NCBI GenBank assembly: GCA_018292915.2
Contig: JACVVK020000088.1
Location: 343,501 to 407,500, forward strand
Source of the DNA: Batillaria attramentaria
Taxonomy: Eukaryota > Mollusca > Gastropoda > Batillariidae
Direction of reading: 5' to 3'
DNA length: 64,000 nt
Under the pieces are notes generated by a model that was not told the DNA's origin, did not search any database, and was given only the letters and a program-made list of their open reading frames with translations. Shown piece by piece: positions 32,794-43,751 of the stretch. Each line of letters opens with the position of its first letter. The first letter of the stretch is position 1. The position numbers were made by a program, and so were the translations under genes.

Positions 32794-34726
32794 CTTACTT
32801 ACTTACTTACTTAGGCCCTTGGCTCCACGTGGAGCATAGGCCATCGACAACCCTTCGCCATCGCACTCTGTTCTGGGCTAGTCTTGCCACTCCAGTCCAG
32901 TTGGTCCCCTGCTTACATAGCTCTGCCTCAGTGTCCCGCCTCCAGCTGTTGCGAGGCCGGCCTCTCTTCCTTTTCCCCTGCGGGTTCCATGTCAGGGCTT
33001 GGCGTGTGGTGCTGGATGCTGGTTTCCTGAGGGTGTGTCCAATCCAGCCCCACTTCCTCCGCAGGATCTGCTTGGCCACTGGTTCCTGCCCCGCTCGCTC
33101 CCACAGCTCTTCATTCCGGATCTTCTCTGGCCATCGGATGTTGAAGATGCGCCTCAGACAGGTGTTGAGAAATGTCTGGATCTTCTGCTGCATCGTCTTC
33201 GTTGTCCTCCATGTTTCGCATCCGTAGAGCAGAACTGACTTCACGTTGGAGTTGAAGATGCGAAGTTTGGTTCTTATGCTGACAACTTTGGATGCCCAGA
33301 CGTTCTTCAGCATGACCATTGCTGCCCTTGCCTTGCCGATTCTGGCTGTGACGTCTCGGTCTGTGCCTCCCTGTCCATCAACCACACTCCCCAGGTAGAC
33401 AAAAGACTCCACCTCCCTGATGGGCTCTCCACCGACTGTGACTGGTGTGTTGGCAGTGGTGTTGATCTTCATCAGCTCGGTTTTCTTCCTGTTGATCTTG
33501 AGCCCTGTTCCGACTGATGTGGCTTCCAGGCACGTAGTCTTGTCCTGCATCTGGCTGTGGCTGTGAGACAGGAGCGCCAGGTCGTCCGCAAAGTCGAGGT
33601 CATCCAGCTGCGTCCAGAGTGTCCACTGTATCCCGTTTTTCCTGCCTGCTGTAGTGGTCTTCATGATCCAGTCGATGACCAGGAGGAAGAGAAACGGGGA
33701 CAACAGGCATCCCTGGCGGACTCCGGTCTTCACCTCGAAGCTTTCTGACAACTGGCCGGCATGGGCAATCCTGCAGCTCGTGTCTTGGTAGGTGCACTGG
33801 ATCAGGGAGATGATCTTCCCGGGAACTCCATAGTGCCTTAGCAGCTTCCACAGCGCCTCTCTGTCTACACTGTCGAAGGCCTTCTCATAGTCTATGAAGT
33901 TGATGTAGAGGGGGGAGTTCCACTCCAGTGACTGCTCCACAATGATGCGTAGGCTGGCAATCTGGTCAGCGCAGGACCTGTTCCTGCGAAAGCCTGCCTG
34001 CTGGTCTCGGAGCATGGGGTCGACTGCCTCTCTCATCCTCTCCAGTAGAATTCTGTTGAGAACCTTGCCTGGCACTGACAGGAGCATGATCCCTCGGTAG
34101 TTGCTGCAGTCCCTGAGGTCCCCTTTCTTTGGCAGCTTGATGACGATCCCTTCTTTCCACTGGGCTGGCACCTCTTCCTTCTCCCAGATCTTGCTGAACA
34201 GGCTGTGCAGCATGTTGACGGCTGTCTCTGTGTCTGCTTTAATGGCTTCTGCTGGTATCTCGTCCGGCCCTGCAGCTTTCCCATTTCTCAGTGTCATGAT
34301 GGCTTTCCTGATCTCCGCCTTAGAGGGCTTGTCACAGTTGATGGGTAGTTCTGTCTCAGCTGGTGGGATGTCTGGTGGTGTTTCAGGGATGGGGCGATTT
34401 AACAGCTCCCTGAAGTGTTCTGCCCATCGCTTCAGCTGTTCCTCAGTTGTTGTCAGTGGGTGCCCGTTCTTGTCCTTCACTGGTTTGTCTGTCTGCTGAA
34501 ATTTGCCCATGAGCTTCTTGGTCACCTGGTACAGGTCTTTTAGATTCCCTTGTCGGGCTGCTTCCTCTGCTTGACTGGCCAGGTTGTCGATGTAGTCCCT
34601 CTTGTCCTTCCTGATGCTCCTCTTCACTTCTCTGTCAGCTGCTGTGTATTCCTCTTGTGCCTTTGCCTTAGCTCTTCTTGTTCGGCTCGTGTTCAGTGCA
34701 GTTTTCTTCTCTTTCCTAACTTCCAG
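32794..34726 (-). mobile_element. RTE LINE nested in LINE copy 2
   Basis: The 14-bp duplication CACAACAACCTAAA flanks it (32780-32793 and 34727-34740). The minus strand encodes one unbroken frame of about 640 residues starting in the linker between endonuclease and RT: RRAKAKAQEEYTAADREVKR, KAAGPDEIPAEAIKAD, KLPKKGDLRDCSNYRGIMLL, FIDYEKAFDSVDRE, VRQGCLLSPF, LDFADDLALLS, and a C-terminal GRPRNSWRRDTEAE. (AAGT)n tail at the left. 5'-truncated, so no endonuclease. Confidence 0.95.
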
Positions 34727-34740
34727 CACAACAACCTAAA

Positions 34741-36425
34741 GGAGGAGTTTAACAGTTGCAAGAGGAAAGAACTCCAACAGAGATGGCACGAGAAGACAGC
34801 ATCACTCAGCATGGAAAAGGACACTGGGAAACTCTGGCGACTCACAAAGTCACTCAATGAGGACACCACGACCACCAACAGAACCACTGTCCTCAAGGAA
34901 GACGACACCCTCTACACAGGCAAAAAAGCTGCAAACCTCCTTGCTGACGTCTTTGAGATGGAGAGCACCATCAAAGTCCCACCACAGAGGAAAAAGGAGG
35001 TTGCAACCCAGCTGCATAACAGGCTCAAAGAACAAACAACTCCGACCACCGCAATGACATCCGATCTCAGCCTGGCGGAACTAAATGATGCCATCAAGAC
35101 TCAAGACCAAGAAAGCCCCTGGCAAAGACGGAATCTGCAACGAGATGATCAAGCATCTTGGGCCAGCTGCCAGGAGGAAACTGCTTGAGCTGTTCAACCA
35201 GTCATGGAAAACTGGCATCTTCCCATCAGCATGGAAGGAGGCCACTATCATCCCCATAAGGAAAAAGGAAAAAGACCCAGCAAAGAAAACCAGCTACAGA
35301 CCTATCAGCCTCCTCAGCTGCCTCGGCAAGACTCTTGAACGGATGATAAACAAGAGGCTGATGTGGCACCTGGAATCCAACAACCTGATCACCAAAGAAC
35401 AGACTGCCTTCAGGAAGAACAGGAGTACTGAAGACCAGCTCGTCTACCTGGCACAGTCAATAGAGAACGCTGGAATAGCTGGACGCATGTTCAACTGGAT
35501 CAAGAGCTTCCTGTGCCACAGAACCGCAAGAGTCAAGCTGGACAGCAGCCTGAGCCACACAGTCAAGATCAGGGAAGGGGTCCCCCAGGGAGGGGTGATC
35601 TCTCCCACTCTCTTCGTTGTCTTCATCAATGACATTTCCAGTAGTCTGTCCAGGCACATCTCCAGAGCCCTGCATGCTGACGACTTCGCAATGTGAAACG
35701 CCTCAGAGTCCACCTCCTCTGCCACAGTCAGAATGCAAGAGGCCCTCAACACCACCTCCAAATGGGCAACGGACTGGTGCGTCACCATCAACAGCCAGAA
35801 AACAGTAGCCACCTGCTTCTCTCTTTCTAACACCAAGGAGACTCTCAGACTGACCATCAACAATCAGCAGATTCCCCAGGAAGACACACCAACATACCTT
35901 GGAACCAAACTGGACAAGAAACTGACATGGAACCCCCACATCAGAGAGATGGAGAAAAGGGCCACAAAAAGACTCTCTCTCATGAAGAAACTGGCTGGCA
36001 CTAAGTGGGGAGCCAACAGCAGCATCCTGAAGAGGGTGTACATAGGGAATGTACGCCCTGTGATGGAGTATGGAGCAGCAGCGTGGGCCACCGCAGCAAA
36101 GAGCAACACCAGCAGGTTGGCCAAGGTGCAGAACGCAGGCATGCGAATCATCACAGGCGGGCTGAAAACAACACCCGTACACACCCTCGAAACAACTACA
36201 GGACTCCATTCTCTTGAGCTACGAAGGGAGGAGAAAGTGCTCACCCAGAGCGAAAAACTGAAAAGACTAGCCACCCACCCCGCCCACCAGCACCTCCAAG
36301 AACACACAAAGAACCGACTGAAAAGAAGCAGCTTCAACCACCTGGTCAAACAGCTGATGAGAACACACATGGACATCCTGCCATCCACTGAAGAAGAGGG
36401 GGCAGGAGCCACTCCAAGCAGCTGA
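34741..36425 (+). pseudogene. LINE copy 2: reverse transcriptase part (broken)
   Basis: Resumes in the same protein. It contains KKAPGKDGI (intact here), SYRPISLLSCLGKTLE, REGVPQGGVISPTLF and HADDFAM followed by TGA at 35694-35696. About 80 bases present in copy 1 are missing after LVYLAQS, which removes RT motif A (FIDLSKAFDKVW). A small deletion near 35096 shifts the frame. Confidence 0.85.
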
Positions 36426-36549
36426 GGAATGGGACACCAACCTGGAAGGGGTGCTCCTTGTTACAGATGTTCCAGGAGTGACCAGCAAGGACGACCAGCC
36501 ACAAGCCACGCTTAGATCCCTCTCACTAGAAATGCTGGATCGGGACTAC

Positions 36550-37290
36550 AACATGTCAGTCTGCACACACGCCTATACTGACGACTCAGCAGTCAGGAAT
36601 GGAGGAAGCGGGATTCTCATCCGCCACCCAGATGGCCGCACCACAACAAGCTCCATGCCTGCTGGACGACTATCCACAAACTTCAAGGCTGAAGTCAATG
36701 CTCTCCGAGAAGCTGCCAAGCTCATTGGTAGAGAATCCCCCTGCCCACACACGTCGTCTTCCTAACTGACTGCAGATCCGTCATCCAAAGCCTGCAGTCA
36801 CCCAGTGAGCAGCTGGAAAGAGACACACAGCACCTTCTAGCTGCCCTCTCACAACAGATGAAGGTTGCCGTACAGTGGATCCCTGCTCACTGTGGTCTCA
36901 CAGGAAACGAAGAGGCAGACAGACTGGCCAAGTCTGGCAGCAGAAAAGAGCAACCCCAGCAGGTAGTCTCCTACACAGAAGCCAAGACTCTGGTAAAACA
37001 TCAGTACAAGACAATCTGGACGGCGCAACACAATCCCCCATCTAACGACCAGATGCCACAGCTCCAGCGTTATGAACAGACCACCATCTTCAGACTACGA
37101 ACTGGACACTGCAGACTGCGTGCCCACCTGTGCCGCCTTGGGCTGTCACACTCACCAGACTGTCCGCCGTGCGGAACAGCCCCTCAAACCCCGGAACACA
37201 TTCTGCAGTCAAAGAAGCAAGGACACAACACTGGCCGAACGGAGCCACACTGGCAGAGAAACTCTGGGGCAGCAAAACAGACCTCTTGAA
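36550..37290 (+). pseudogene. LINE copy 2: RNase H part (broken)
   Basis: AYTDDSA (TDGSA with a small deletion), FKAEVNALREAAKLIG and VQWIPAHCGLTGNEEADRLA. The same frame change before CACACACGTCGTC as in copy 1, so that lesion predates both insertions. Confidence 0.75.
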
Positions 37291-37369
37291 GACCACTGCT
37301 TATATAAAGACCACAAACCTAATCATCTGAGGCGGAGTCCAGAACAGGGAACGCAGAAGAAGAAGAAGA

Positions 37370-37520
37370 ACCAGGTCTTCCAGGTTTCACGTGAAAAATA
37401 ATTCACTCGGGGAAGTCACAAAGCCAACAGGGAAATCACAAGACATGAACAAGCATCCTCAGACGATCTCAGTGCTAGAGGCTCACGTCAAAAGTTTGGT
37501 TCACGGAATTGACGTCATCT
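37370..37520 (+). repeat. GAGAAACAAC repeat family, right part after the LINE
   Basis: Continues GTGAAAAATAATTCACTCGG, GGAAGTCACAAAGCCAACAG, GACATGAACAAGCATCCTCA exactly as the uninterrupted copy near 47155-47285. Confidence 0.75.
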
Positions 37521-38591
37521 CTGGCGCTGGCTGTAAGCAGTCACATTTTCGCGGCACGCCCCGCCGAAAAGGGACTGCACTCCGAAGTCTACTATTGCAC
37601 TCTCTGGGGCACAGAGTCTTTCAGTGGAAAGTACCTCTGTGCACAGTGGGGAAATGGCGCTCACTGCGCTACCGTGACGGGCCTAAATTGTCTTGGTGCT
37701 CTCAAACACAAGGTCGCGCACTATGTCATCCTTGACCAGCTTTGAACCCAGAGGGATCCTCAATGGCGCAAGTGACGGTAGGCTGTCTTCAGGGTGAAAG
37801 TAGGCGTGTTTCTGAATCAGAGACATACATAACATGTCTCTGTCTGAATGGACAGATCTATTATTACATTCAGTCCTAGAGCACGGGTGTGTATGCTTTT
37901 GTAATCGTCTCTTATTCCACCACAAGGCAGGTACGTGATCGTCTGCACTGTGCAATAATACTTGCCTGTAGAGTGCAACACCCTTGCCTGTCAGAGTGCA
38001 ACCCCCTTGCCGTTTACTCACATCCTGTTGGATCCGAGTGTACCACGTAAACAGTGCCATCAAAGCGCAACAATAATTATCCGCTGGCAAAGATTTTGCC
38101 CAAACGAAAAGTGGTCGGATATTCAAGACTTCGTTTCAAATCGAATCATATGACACACAAGTCTCTGCTTTTCTAAAAAAAATTCGCCATTTTTGAAAAT
38201 GGCGCTGGGTGTAAGCAGTCACATTTTCACGCCCCGCCGAAAAGGGACTGCACTCTGGAGTCTACTACTACTATTGTGTTAATGAATAAACAATTCACCT
38301 ATAAATATGCATATTTTCCACATAACAATGTTCTACGTTATGAATGTGTTTAGAATCAGTATCATGGACAGGAATACCTTTGCATGCAATTGCAAACCGG
38401 CCGGCCGGTTCATGCAAAATTTATTTTTTGTTGTAATGCGGCCGATACTGAGCGTTCCACACCACCAAATCTTTGAAAACTGCACTCATGGGGTATATAA
38501 GGTTAGTCACAGTGGCAAACTAAGAAACTGCTTGCAGTCTGACAGCAAAGACAGTAGTTGATAAGACCTACGGTCTTTGTTGACATTAATA
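37521..38591. other. Intergenic with a dispersed 60-bp duplicate
   Basis: TGTAAGCAGTCACATTTTC with GCCCCGCCGAAAAGGGACTG occurs at about 37532 and again at about 38208. A TATA-like GGTATATAAGG is at 38491. No supported gene. Confidence 0.45.
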
Positions 38592-38792
38592 GTGAGACTT
38601 AGTAGGATTTCGTACGGAGGACTTCGTTGAGCAGCGTAACCCATTTACATGTAAATTAGGCTCACACGGCAGAGGCCGCGAGCTGCTTACGCGCTGCGAT
38701 TAGCTGATGGTACCCGTAACGTGCCTAATTTACATGCAAGTGGGTTACGCTGCTCAGCGAAGCTCTCCGTACGAAGCCCTACTAAGTCTCAC
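38592..38792. mobile_element. 201-bp fold-back MITE with TA flanks
   Basis: Arms of about 70 bases: GTGAGACTTAGTAGGATTTC, GTACGGAGGACTTCGTTGAG, CAGCGTAACCCATTTACATG on the left, with the near-exact reverse complement on the right. Flanked by TA on both sides, as in Tc1/mariner-derived MITEs. No coding sequence. Confidence 0.8.
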
Positions 38793-38895
38793 TAATGTGT
38801 CTGTTCTGCCTGTGATATAATGTCTTTGCTGTGACTGAGCATGTGTGTCTGCCAACTGATCTCAGCTAATGCGTGCCTTTGGGTCTTGCCAATAT

Positions 38896-39568
38896 TAGAG
38901 ATGCACGGTTTTATCGATACATATCGGTATCGCGATTCAAAGGAATACTGATACGATACATGTGGATATCGATACCGCGGTTTCCACATCAGTATCGATA
39001 TATCGAGTACCGGGCCAAAAGTTAACACTAGCTATGCTGACATCATTTGTGACCGTTCTCAAGAAGAGAATCACTCCATACATTTATCTTTTTTTCAGTT
39101 TGTTTGTTTATTCATGACCATTTTACCCTCTATACTATGATGTTTCATAAAAAAGAAACTCATTTTCAATGGCGGTTTAACTTTAGTTTTGTCTGAAAGT
39201 CACCGGCTGAGTTGCCGGAGCAGCTCAGTGCTGTCGAGAAAACACGATGATCGAGGGCGTTGCTTTGATTGCACCCTTTTTGAGTTTAATAACATACAGA
39301 CATACGTACAAAATAAACGTTTTTATTTCAAGGGTTAACCAAAGAGTCTGTCTTTCTGTCTGTCTGTCCGCTCTGTCCGTCTGTTCCGGCGTTCCGCTCT
39401 CTCTCTCTCTCTCTCCGGCTCTGCACTGATGGTGTGACTGTGTAGGCCGGCGCTAAAATTGATCACTTGGCGGAAGCTTTTGCATATGCCGATATATCGA
39501 TTAGAAATATCGATACAAAACAAAAATATCGCGATAATATCGATACGACTTTTCGATATGCATCTCTA
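38896..39568. mobile_element. hAT-like non-autonomous element
   Basis: Left end TAGAGATGCACGGTTTTATC; right end GATATGCATCTCTA, so TAGAGATGCA is inverted. Flanks CTTGCCAA/CTTGCCAT suggest an 8-bp duplication offset by three bases at the left. TATCGATA-type words are dense near both ends. Contains TCTGTCTG and CT repeats (39340-39415). No transposase seen. Confidence 0.65.
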
Positions 39569-40228
39569 CTTGCCATGTGTGTCATGGCTGTCTGCTAATG
39601 CGTGTCTTCAAGTTTGTGTCTAGGGGTGTCTGAAAATGCAAAATTACATGATTCCTTTTTACGAGCACGATGTCACTATTTTCAGGTTAGCCATTAGCCA
39701 ATCAGCTGCCGGAATTTCTCAAAATTTGACAATAAGCTTACTACTTCAGTGGCGTCGGAAGATGTTCAGGGCTGGGGGGGCACAACTGGCCATCGACGGC
39801 GCGGAGCGCGTAGCCGAAGGCCCCCACACTTTTTTTTTTTTTTTTTTAGCAAAATAAATAAGAAAACGTGTCATTGGGCATGATCATGTGTGTGATTTTC
39901 TCGTTTCACATGTACAGTGGAAGTGTTTTCAGTTGTGTATGATGATTCTGCCTCAAAGTAAAAACACAGAATAAACAATATAATCGTGTACCTACTTTGT
40001 ATGTGTATACAATATATCTATTGGGATTTATGACAGGGGAGTCGCACACGGGAGGGACGGGGAGGCCATGGGTTCACCAAGTTTTTTTTTCCTCCTCTAC
40101 CAAGACCAAGATGAGGTAACAGACACTTTAAACATGACTAAACTTCCTCCAACTCATTCAAGGGGCTGAACTCTGCCTTTTGGATAAGACGTGGGCCCAA
40201 TGACATGGGGGCCCAATGACTTACTTAC

Positions 40229-42925
40229 TTACTTAGGCCCTTGGCTCCACGTGGAGCATAGGCCATCGACAACCCTTCGCCATCGCACTCTGTTCTGGGC
40301 TAGTCTTGCCACTCCAGTCCAGTTGGTCCCCTGCTTACATAGCTCTGCCTCAGTGTCCCGCCTCCAGCTGTTGCGAGGCCGGCCTCTCTTCCTTTTCCCC
40401 TGCGGGTTCCATGTCAGGGCTTGGCGTGTGGTGCTGGATGCTGGCTTCCTGAGGGTGTGTCCAATCCAGCCCCACTTCCTCCGCAGGATCTGCTTGGCCA
40501 CTGGTTCCTGCCCCGCTCGCTCCCACAGCTCTTCATTCCGGATCTTCTCTGGCCATCGGATGTTGAAGATGCGCCTCAGACAGGTGTTGAGAAATGTCTG
40601 GATCTTCTGCTGCATCGTCTTCGTTGTCCTCCATGTTTCGCATCCGTAGAGCAGAACTGACTTCACGTTGGAGTTGAAGATGCGAAGTTTGGTTTTTATG
40701 CTGACAACTTTGGATGCCCAGACGTTCTTCAGCATGACCATCGCTGCCCTTGCCTTGCCGATTCTGGCTGTGACGTCTCGGTCTGTGCCTCCCTGTCCAT
40801 CAACCACACTCCCCAGGTAGACAAAAGACTCCACCTCCCTGATGGGCACTCCACCGACTGTGACTGGTGTGTTGGCAGTGGTGTTGATCTTCATCAGCTC
40901 AGTTTTCTTCCTGTTGATCTTGAGCCCTGTTCCGGCTGATGTGGCTTCCAGGCACGTAGTCTTGTCCTGCATCTGGCTGTGGCTGTGAGACAGGAGCGCC
41001 AGGTCGTCCGCGAAGTCGAGGTCATCCAGCTGCGTCCAGAGTGTCCACTGTATCCCGTTTTTCCTGCCTGCTGTAGTGGTCTTCATGATCCAGTCGATGA
41101 CCAGGAGGAAGAGAAACGGGGACAACAGGCATCCCTGGCGGACTCCGGTCTTCACCTCGAAGCTTTCTGACAACTGGCCGGCATGGGCAATCCTGCAGCT
41201 CATGTCTTGGTAGGTGCACTGGATCAGGGAGATGATCTTCCCGGGAACTCCATAGTGCCTTAGCAGCTTCCACAGCACCTCTCTGTCTACACTGTCGAAG
41301 GCCTTCTCATAGTCTATGAAGTTGATGTAGAGGGGGGAGTTCCACTCCAGTGACTGCTCCACAATGATGCGTAGGCTGGCAATCTGGTCAGCGCAGGACC
41401 TGTTCCTGCGAAAGCCTGCCTGCTGGTCTCGGAGCATGGGGTCGACTGCCTCTCTCATCCTCTCCAGTAGAATTCTGTTGAGAACCTTGCCTGGCACTGA
41501 CAGGAGCATGATCCCTCGGTAGTTGCTGCAGTCCCTGAGGTCCCCTTTCTTTGGCAGCTTGATGACGATCCCTTCTTTCCACTGGGCTGGCACCTCTTCC
41601 TTCTCCCAGATCTTGCTGAACAGGCTGTGCAGCATGTTGACGGCTGTCTCTGTGTCTGCTTTAATGGCTTCTGCTGGTATCTCGTCCGGCCCTGCAGCTT
41701 TCCCATTTCTCAGTGTCATGATGGCTTTCCTGATCTCCGCCTTAGAGGGCTTGTCGCAGTTGATGGGTAGTTCTGTCTCAGCTGGTGGGATGTCTGGTGG
41801 TGTTTCAGGGATGGGGCGATTTAACAGCTCCCTGAAGTGTTCTGCCCATCGCTTCAGCTGTTCCTCAGTTGTTGTCAGTGGGTGCCCGTTCTTGTCCTTC
41901 ACTGGTTTGTCTGTCTGCTGAAATTTGCCGGCGAGCTTCTTGGTCACCTGGTACAGGTCTTTTAGATTCCCTTGTCGGGCTGCTTCCTCTGCTTGACTGG
42001 CCAGGTTGTCGATGTAGTCCCTCTTGTCCTTCCTGGTGCTCCTCTTCACTTCTCTGTCAGCTGCTGTGTATTCCTCTTGTGCCTTTGCCTTAGCTCTTCT
42101 TGTTCGGCTCGTGTTCAGTGCAGTTTTCTTCTCTTTCCTAACTTCCAGTTTCTGGATGGCATCAGCAGAGATCCATTCCTTATGTTGGGTCTTTCTCTTG
42201 TCAAGGACCTCTTCGCATGTGTCGTGCCAGAGTTTCTTGCTGTGTTCCCACTGTGTCTCGATGTCCATTTCACTGTCTTCTATCAGGTCTTGCAGTGGCT
42301 GGAACCTGTTGGAAAGGCTGATCCGGAATGCTGCTTGTGTGTCTGTGTTCCTGAGAAGTCCAACGTTGTACCTGGTCCGTGTGCTGTTGGCGTTGGTGTG
42401 CCTCTTAAGCCGAAGTCTCAATGCTGTTGCAAGAAGGTGGTGGTCTGATGATACATCGGCACCCCTCATCACGCGCACATCCCGCCATGATCTCCTGAAC
42501 TTCCGGCTGATGCAAATGTGATCAATCTGGTTCTCCGTGACATGGTCCGGCGATCTCCATGTGGCCTTGTGGATGCGCTTGTGTGGGAAGATGCTGCCTC
42601 CTATCACTAGCTGGTTCAGGGCACAAAAGTCTGCAAAGCGCTCGCCATTTTCGTTCATCTGTCCCAGTCCATGTGTTCCCATGGTGTCCTCATACAGCAA
42701 TTGCTCTCCCGATGAAAATCTCAGCTGTCCTGTCTGTAGCCACCTTGTCTCACTCAGTCCCAGTACTCCTATCTTGTAGTTCTTCATCTCTCTTGCTACT
42801 TGTATGGTCCTTCCTACTTCATACATTGTCCTGATGTTCCATGTGGCTACTCTCGTCGTTGTCCTGGGTGTTAGAAGGGGGGTCGGCCTTGCAGCTTCCT
42901 TTCGGCTTTCACTGCAATGCGTCAT
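40229..42925 (-). CDS. RTE protein: endonuclease (deleted) plus reverse transcriptase
   Basis: 898 codons, no stop. Endonuclease start: RVATWNIRTMYEVG and LGLSETRW at residues 25-61. At residues 78-84 (LLYEDTMG) the chain jumps directly to THGLGQMNENGERFADFC. Compared with the intact RTE at 53175 about 100 residues are missing, including the GDLNAK block. It resumes at NQIDHI and SSDHH. RT: KAAGPDEIPAE, KLPKKGDLRDCSNYRGIMLL, FIDYEKAFDSVDRE, VRQGCLLSPF, LDFADDLALLS, then the post-RT SVLLYGCETWR and GRPRNSWRRD. The RT looks usable; the endonuclease does not. Confidence 0.9.
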   Translation of the reverse strand: MTHCSESRKEAARPTPLLTPRTTTRVATWNIRTMYEVGRTIQVAREMKNYKIGVLGLSETRWLQTGQLRFSSGEQLLYEDTMGTHGLGQMNENGERFADFCALNQLVIGGSIFPHKRIHKATWRSPDHVTENQIDHICISRKFRRSWRDVRVMRGADVSSDHHLLATALRLRLKRHTNANSTRTRYNVGLLRNTDTQAAFRISLSNRFQPLQDLIEDSEMDIETQWEHSKKLWHDTCEEVLDKRKTQHKEWISADAIQKLEVRKEKKTALNTSRTRRAKAKAQEEYTAADREVKRSTRKDKRDYIDNLASQAEEAARQGNLKDLYQVTKKLAGKFQQTDKPVKDKNGHPLTTTEEQLKRWAEHFRELLNRPIPETPPDIPPAETELPINCDKPSKAEIRKAIMTLRNGKAAGPDEIPAEAIKADTETAVNMLHSLFSKIWEKEEVPAQWKEGIVIKLPKKGDLRDCSNYRGIMLLSVPGKVLNRILLERMREAVDPMLRDQQAGFRRNRSCADQIASLRIIVEQSLEWNSPLYINFIDYEKAFDSVDREVLWKLLRHYGVPGKIISLIQCTYQDMSCRIAHAGQLSESFEVKTGVRQGCLLSPFLFLLVIDWIMKTTTAGRKNGIQWTLWTQLDDLDFADDLALLSHSHSQMQDKTTCLEATSAGTGLKINRKKTELMKINTTANTPVTVGGVPIREVESFVYLGSVVDGQGGTDRDVTARIGKARAAMVMLKNVWASKVVSIKTKLRIFNSNVKSVLLYGCETWRTTKTMQQKIQTFLNTCLRRIFNIRWPEKIRNEELWERAGQEPVAKQILRRKWGWIGHTLRKPASSTTRQALTWNPQGKRKRGRPRNSWRRDTEAELCKQGTNWTGVARLAQNRVRWRRVVDGLCSTWSQGPK

Positions 42926-43059
42926 AGGTCTCCGGGATGGAGACCCTTCCTCGCCCAGGTGAATGTCTCGGTTTGTTGCTGTCGATGCTTTTGTAACTTA
43001 GTGTTTTTTACAGGTAAGGCTGTTAACCCTACGCAAACCCGTTTAGCCTCTTGGAGAGG

Positions 43060-43201
43060 TGGTCCACATTCGTCTGACCTCTACCCTTCGACCTGTCCAG
43101 CTTGGGTGACCCTGCCAGGAGCATGTGCTCCTGCTGGCATAGTTCTCTGGGTCATTGAGGTACACAAGCCACTACCCCACGACAAGGGTTGGACCATGTA
43201 G
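43060..43201 (-). ncRNA. Structured leader module of the RTE (HDV-like candidate)
   Basis: Minus strand, from the 5' end: CTAC (43201-43198) with GTAG (43175-43172); TGGTCCA (43196-43190) with TGGACCA (43066-43060), crossing it; CCC-ttgtcgt-GGG hairpin; ACCTC (43161-43157) with GAGGT (43081-43077); perfect hairpin AGGAGC-acat-GCTCCT (43132-43117); and GACGAA just before the distal strand. The order of parts matches the modules at 52898 and 4067. Confidence 0.55.
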
Positions 43202-43315
43202 GGGGGCCCAATGACACAGGGGCTTAAAGACATCATCCCGGAAAAAGTCTTCGAGGTTAATTTTCCAACACCTTGCTCTGGAACTTACCTCTTTCCAAAA
43301 TGCACACACGCACGC

Positions 43316-43329
43316 ACACACACACACTG

Positions 43330-43386
<57 letters not shown>
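43316..43386. repeat. CA microsatellite
   Basis: An almost uninterrupted CA run of about 70 bases inside the hAT-like element's right arm. Confidence 0.9.
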
Positions 43387-43387
<1 letters not shown>

Positions 43388-43751
43388 CATGGGAGAGGGG
43401 GTGGGGGTGCATGGAAAGTGTCTTCGAATAATTGCTTCAGGCAGTGCCCTGATAACATTCTCTCCTTGAAAACTGGAGCACTGGGACGGGGGTTCCACAG
43501 CCGTTATACCCGCCCCCCCCCCTCCCCTTGCTGCACCCCACACTTTATTTATGACATGCGATTCACGCACATCTCTCTCTCTCTCTCTCTCTGGATGGAG
43601 TTGGAGAGACTAGAGGGGGGGGGGGCCAAACATGCTAGTGCCCCCCTCAGCTGGGCAGATTTCTAGGGGGGCCTAGAGACCCTCAGGCCCCCCCACTTTT
43701 TTCACAAGGGGGGCCTGTGCCCCCCTGGCCCCCCCTGTTCCGACGCCACTG

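Larger units (their letters stand above)
30967..37369 (+). mobile_element. I-group LINE with tRNA-like head, copy 2 (interrupted)
   Basis: Same order as copy 1: tRNA-like head (30967-31036), structured leader (about 31165-31312), endonuclease, RT, RNase H, (GAA)n end. An RTE is nested at 32794-34726. The flanks show an imperfect ACCAGCTCT/ACCAGGTCT duplication. Most of the sequence is near-identical to copy 1, so the two are recent relatives. Confidence 0.85.
40221..43201 (-). mobile_element. Full-length RTE LINE with an endonuclease deletion
   Basis: Flanked by the 14-bp duplication GGGGGCCCAATGAC (40207-40220 and 43202-43215), with an (AAGT)n tail at 40221. On the minus strand the leader holds the structured module (43201-43060) and the frame starts at ATG 42925. 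It reaches the true 5' end, whereas the related copies at 8501, 23657 and 32794 are 5'-truncated. Confidence 0.9.
39747..43751. mobile_element. hAT-like element with CAGTGGCGTCGGAA ends, holding an RTE
   Basis: CAGTGGCGTCGGAA at 39747-39760 and its exact reverse complement at 43738-43751. Flanks TACTACTT/TACTTATT agree at 6 of 8 positions. Without the RTE it is about 1 kb with G/C-rich runs and a CA microsatellite (43316-43386). No transposase seen. Confidence 0.65.

Noticed and set aside
37683..38126. Minus-strand 147-codon frame as a gene
   Set aside because: No recognisable motif, no splice context and lying in repeat-derived intergenic sequence.
43316..43386. CA run as a CRISPR-like or coding repeat
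   Set aside because: Plain dinucleotide microsatellite.
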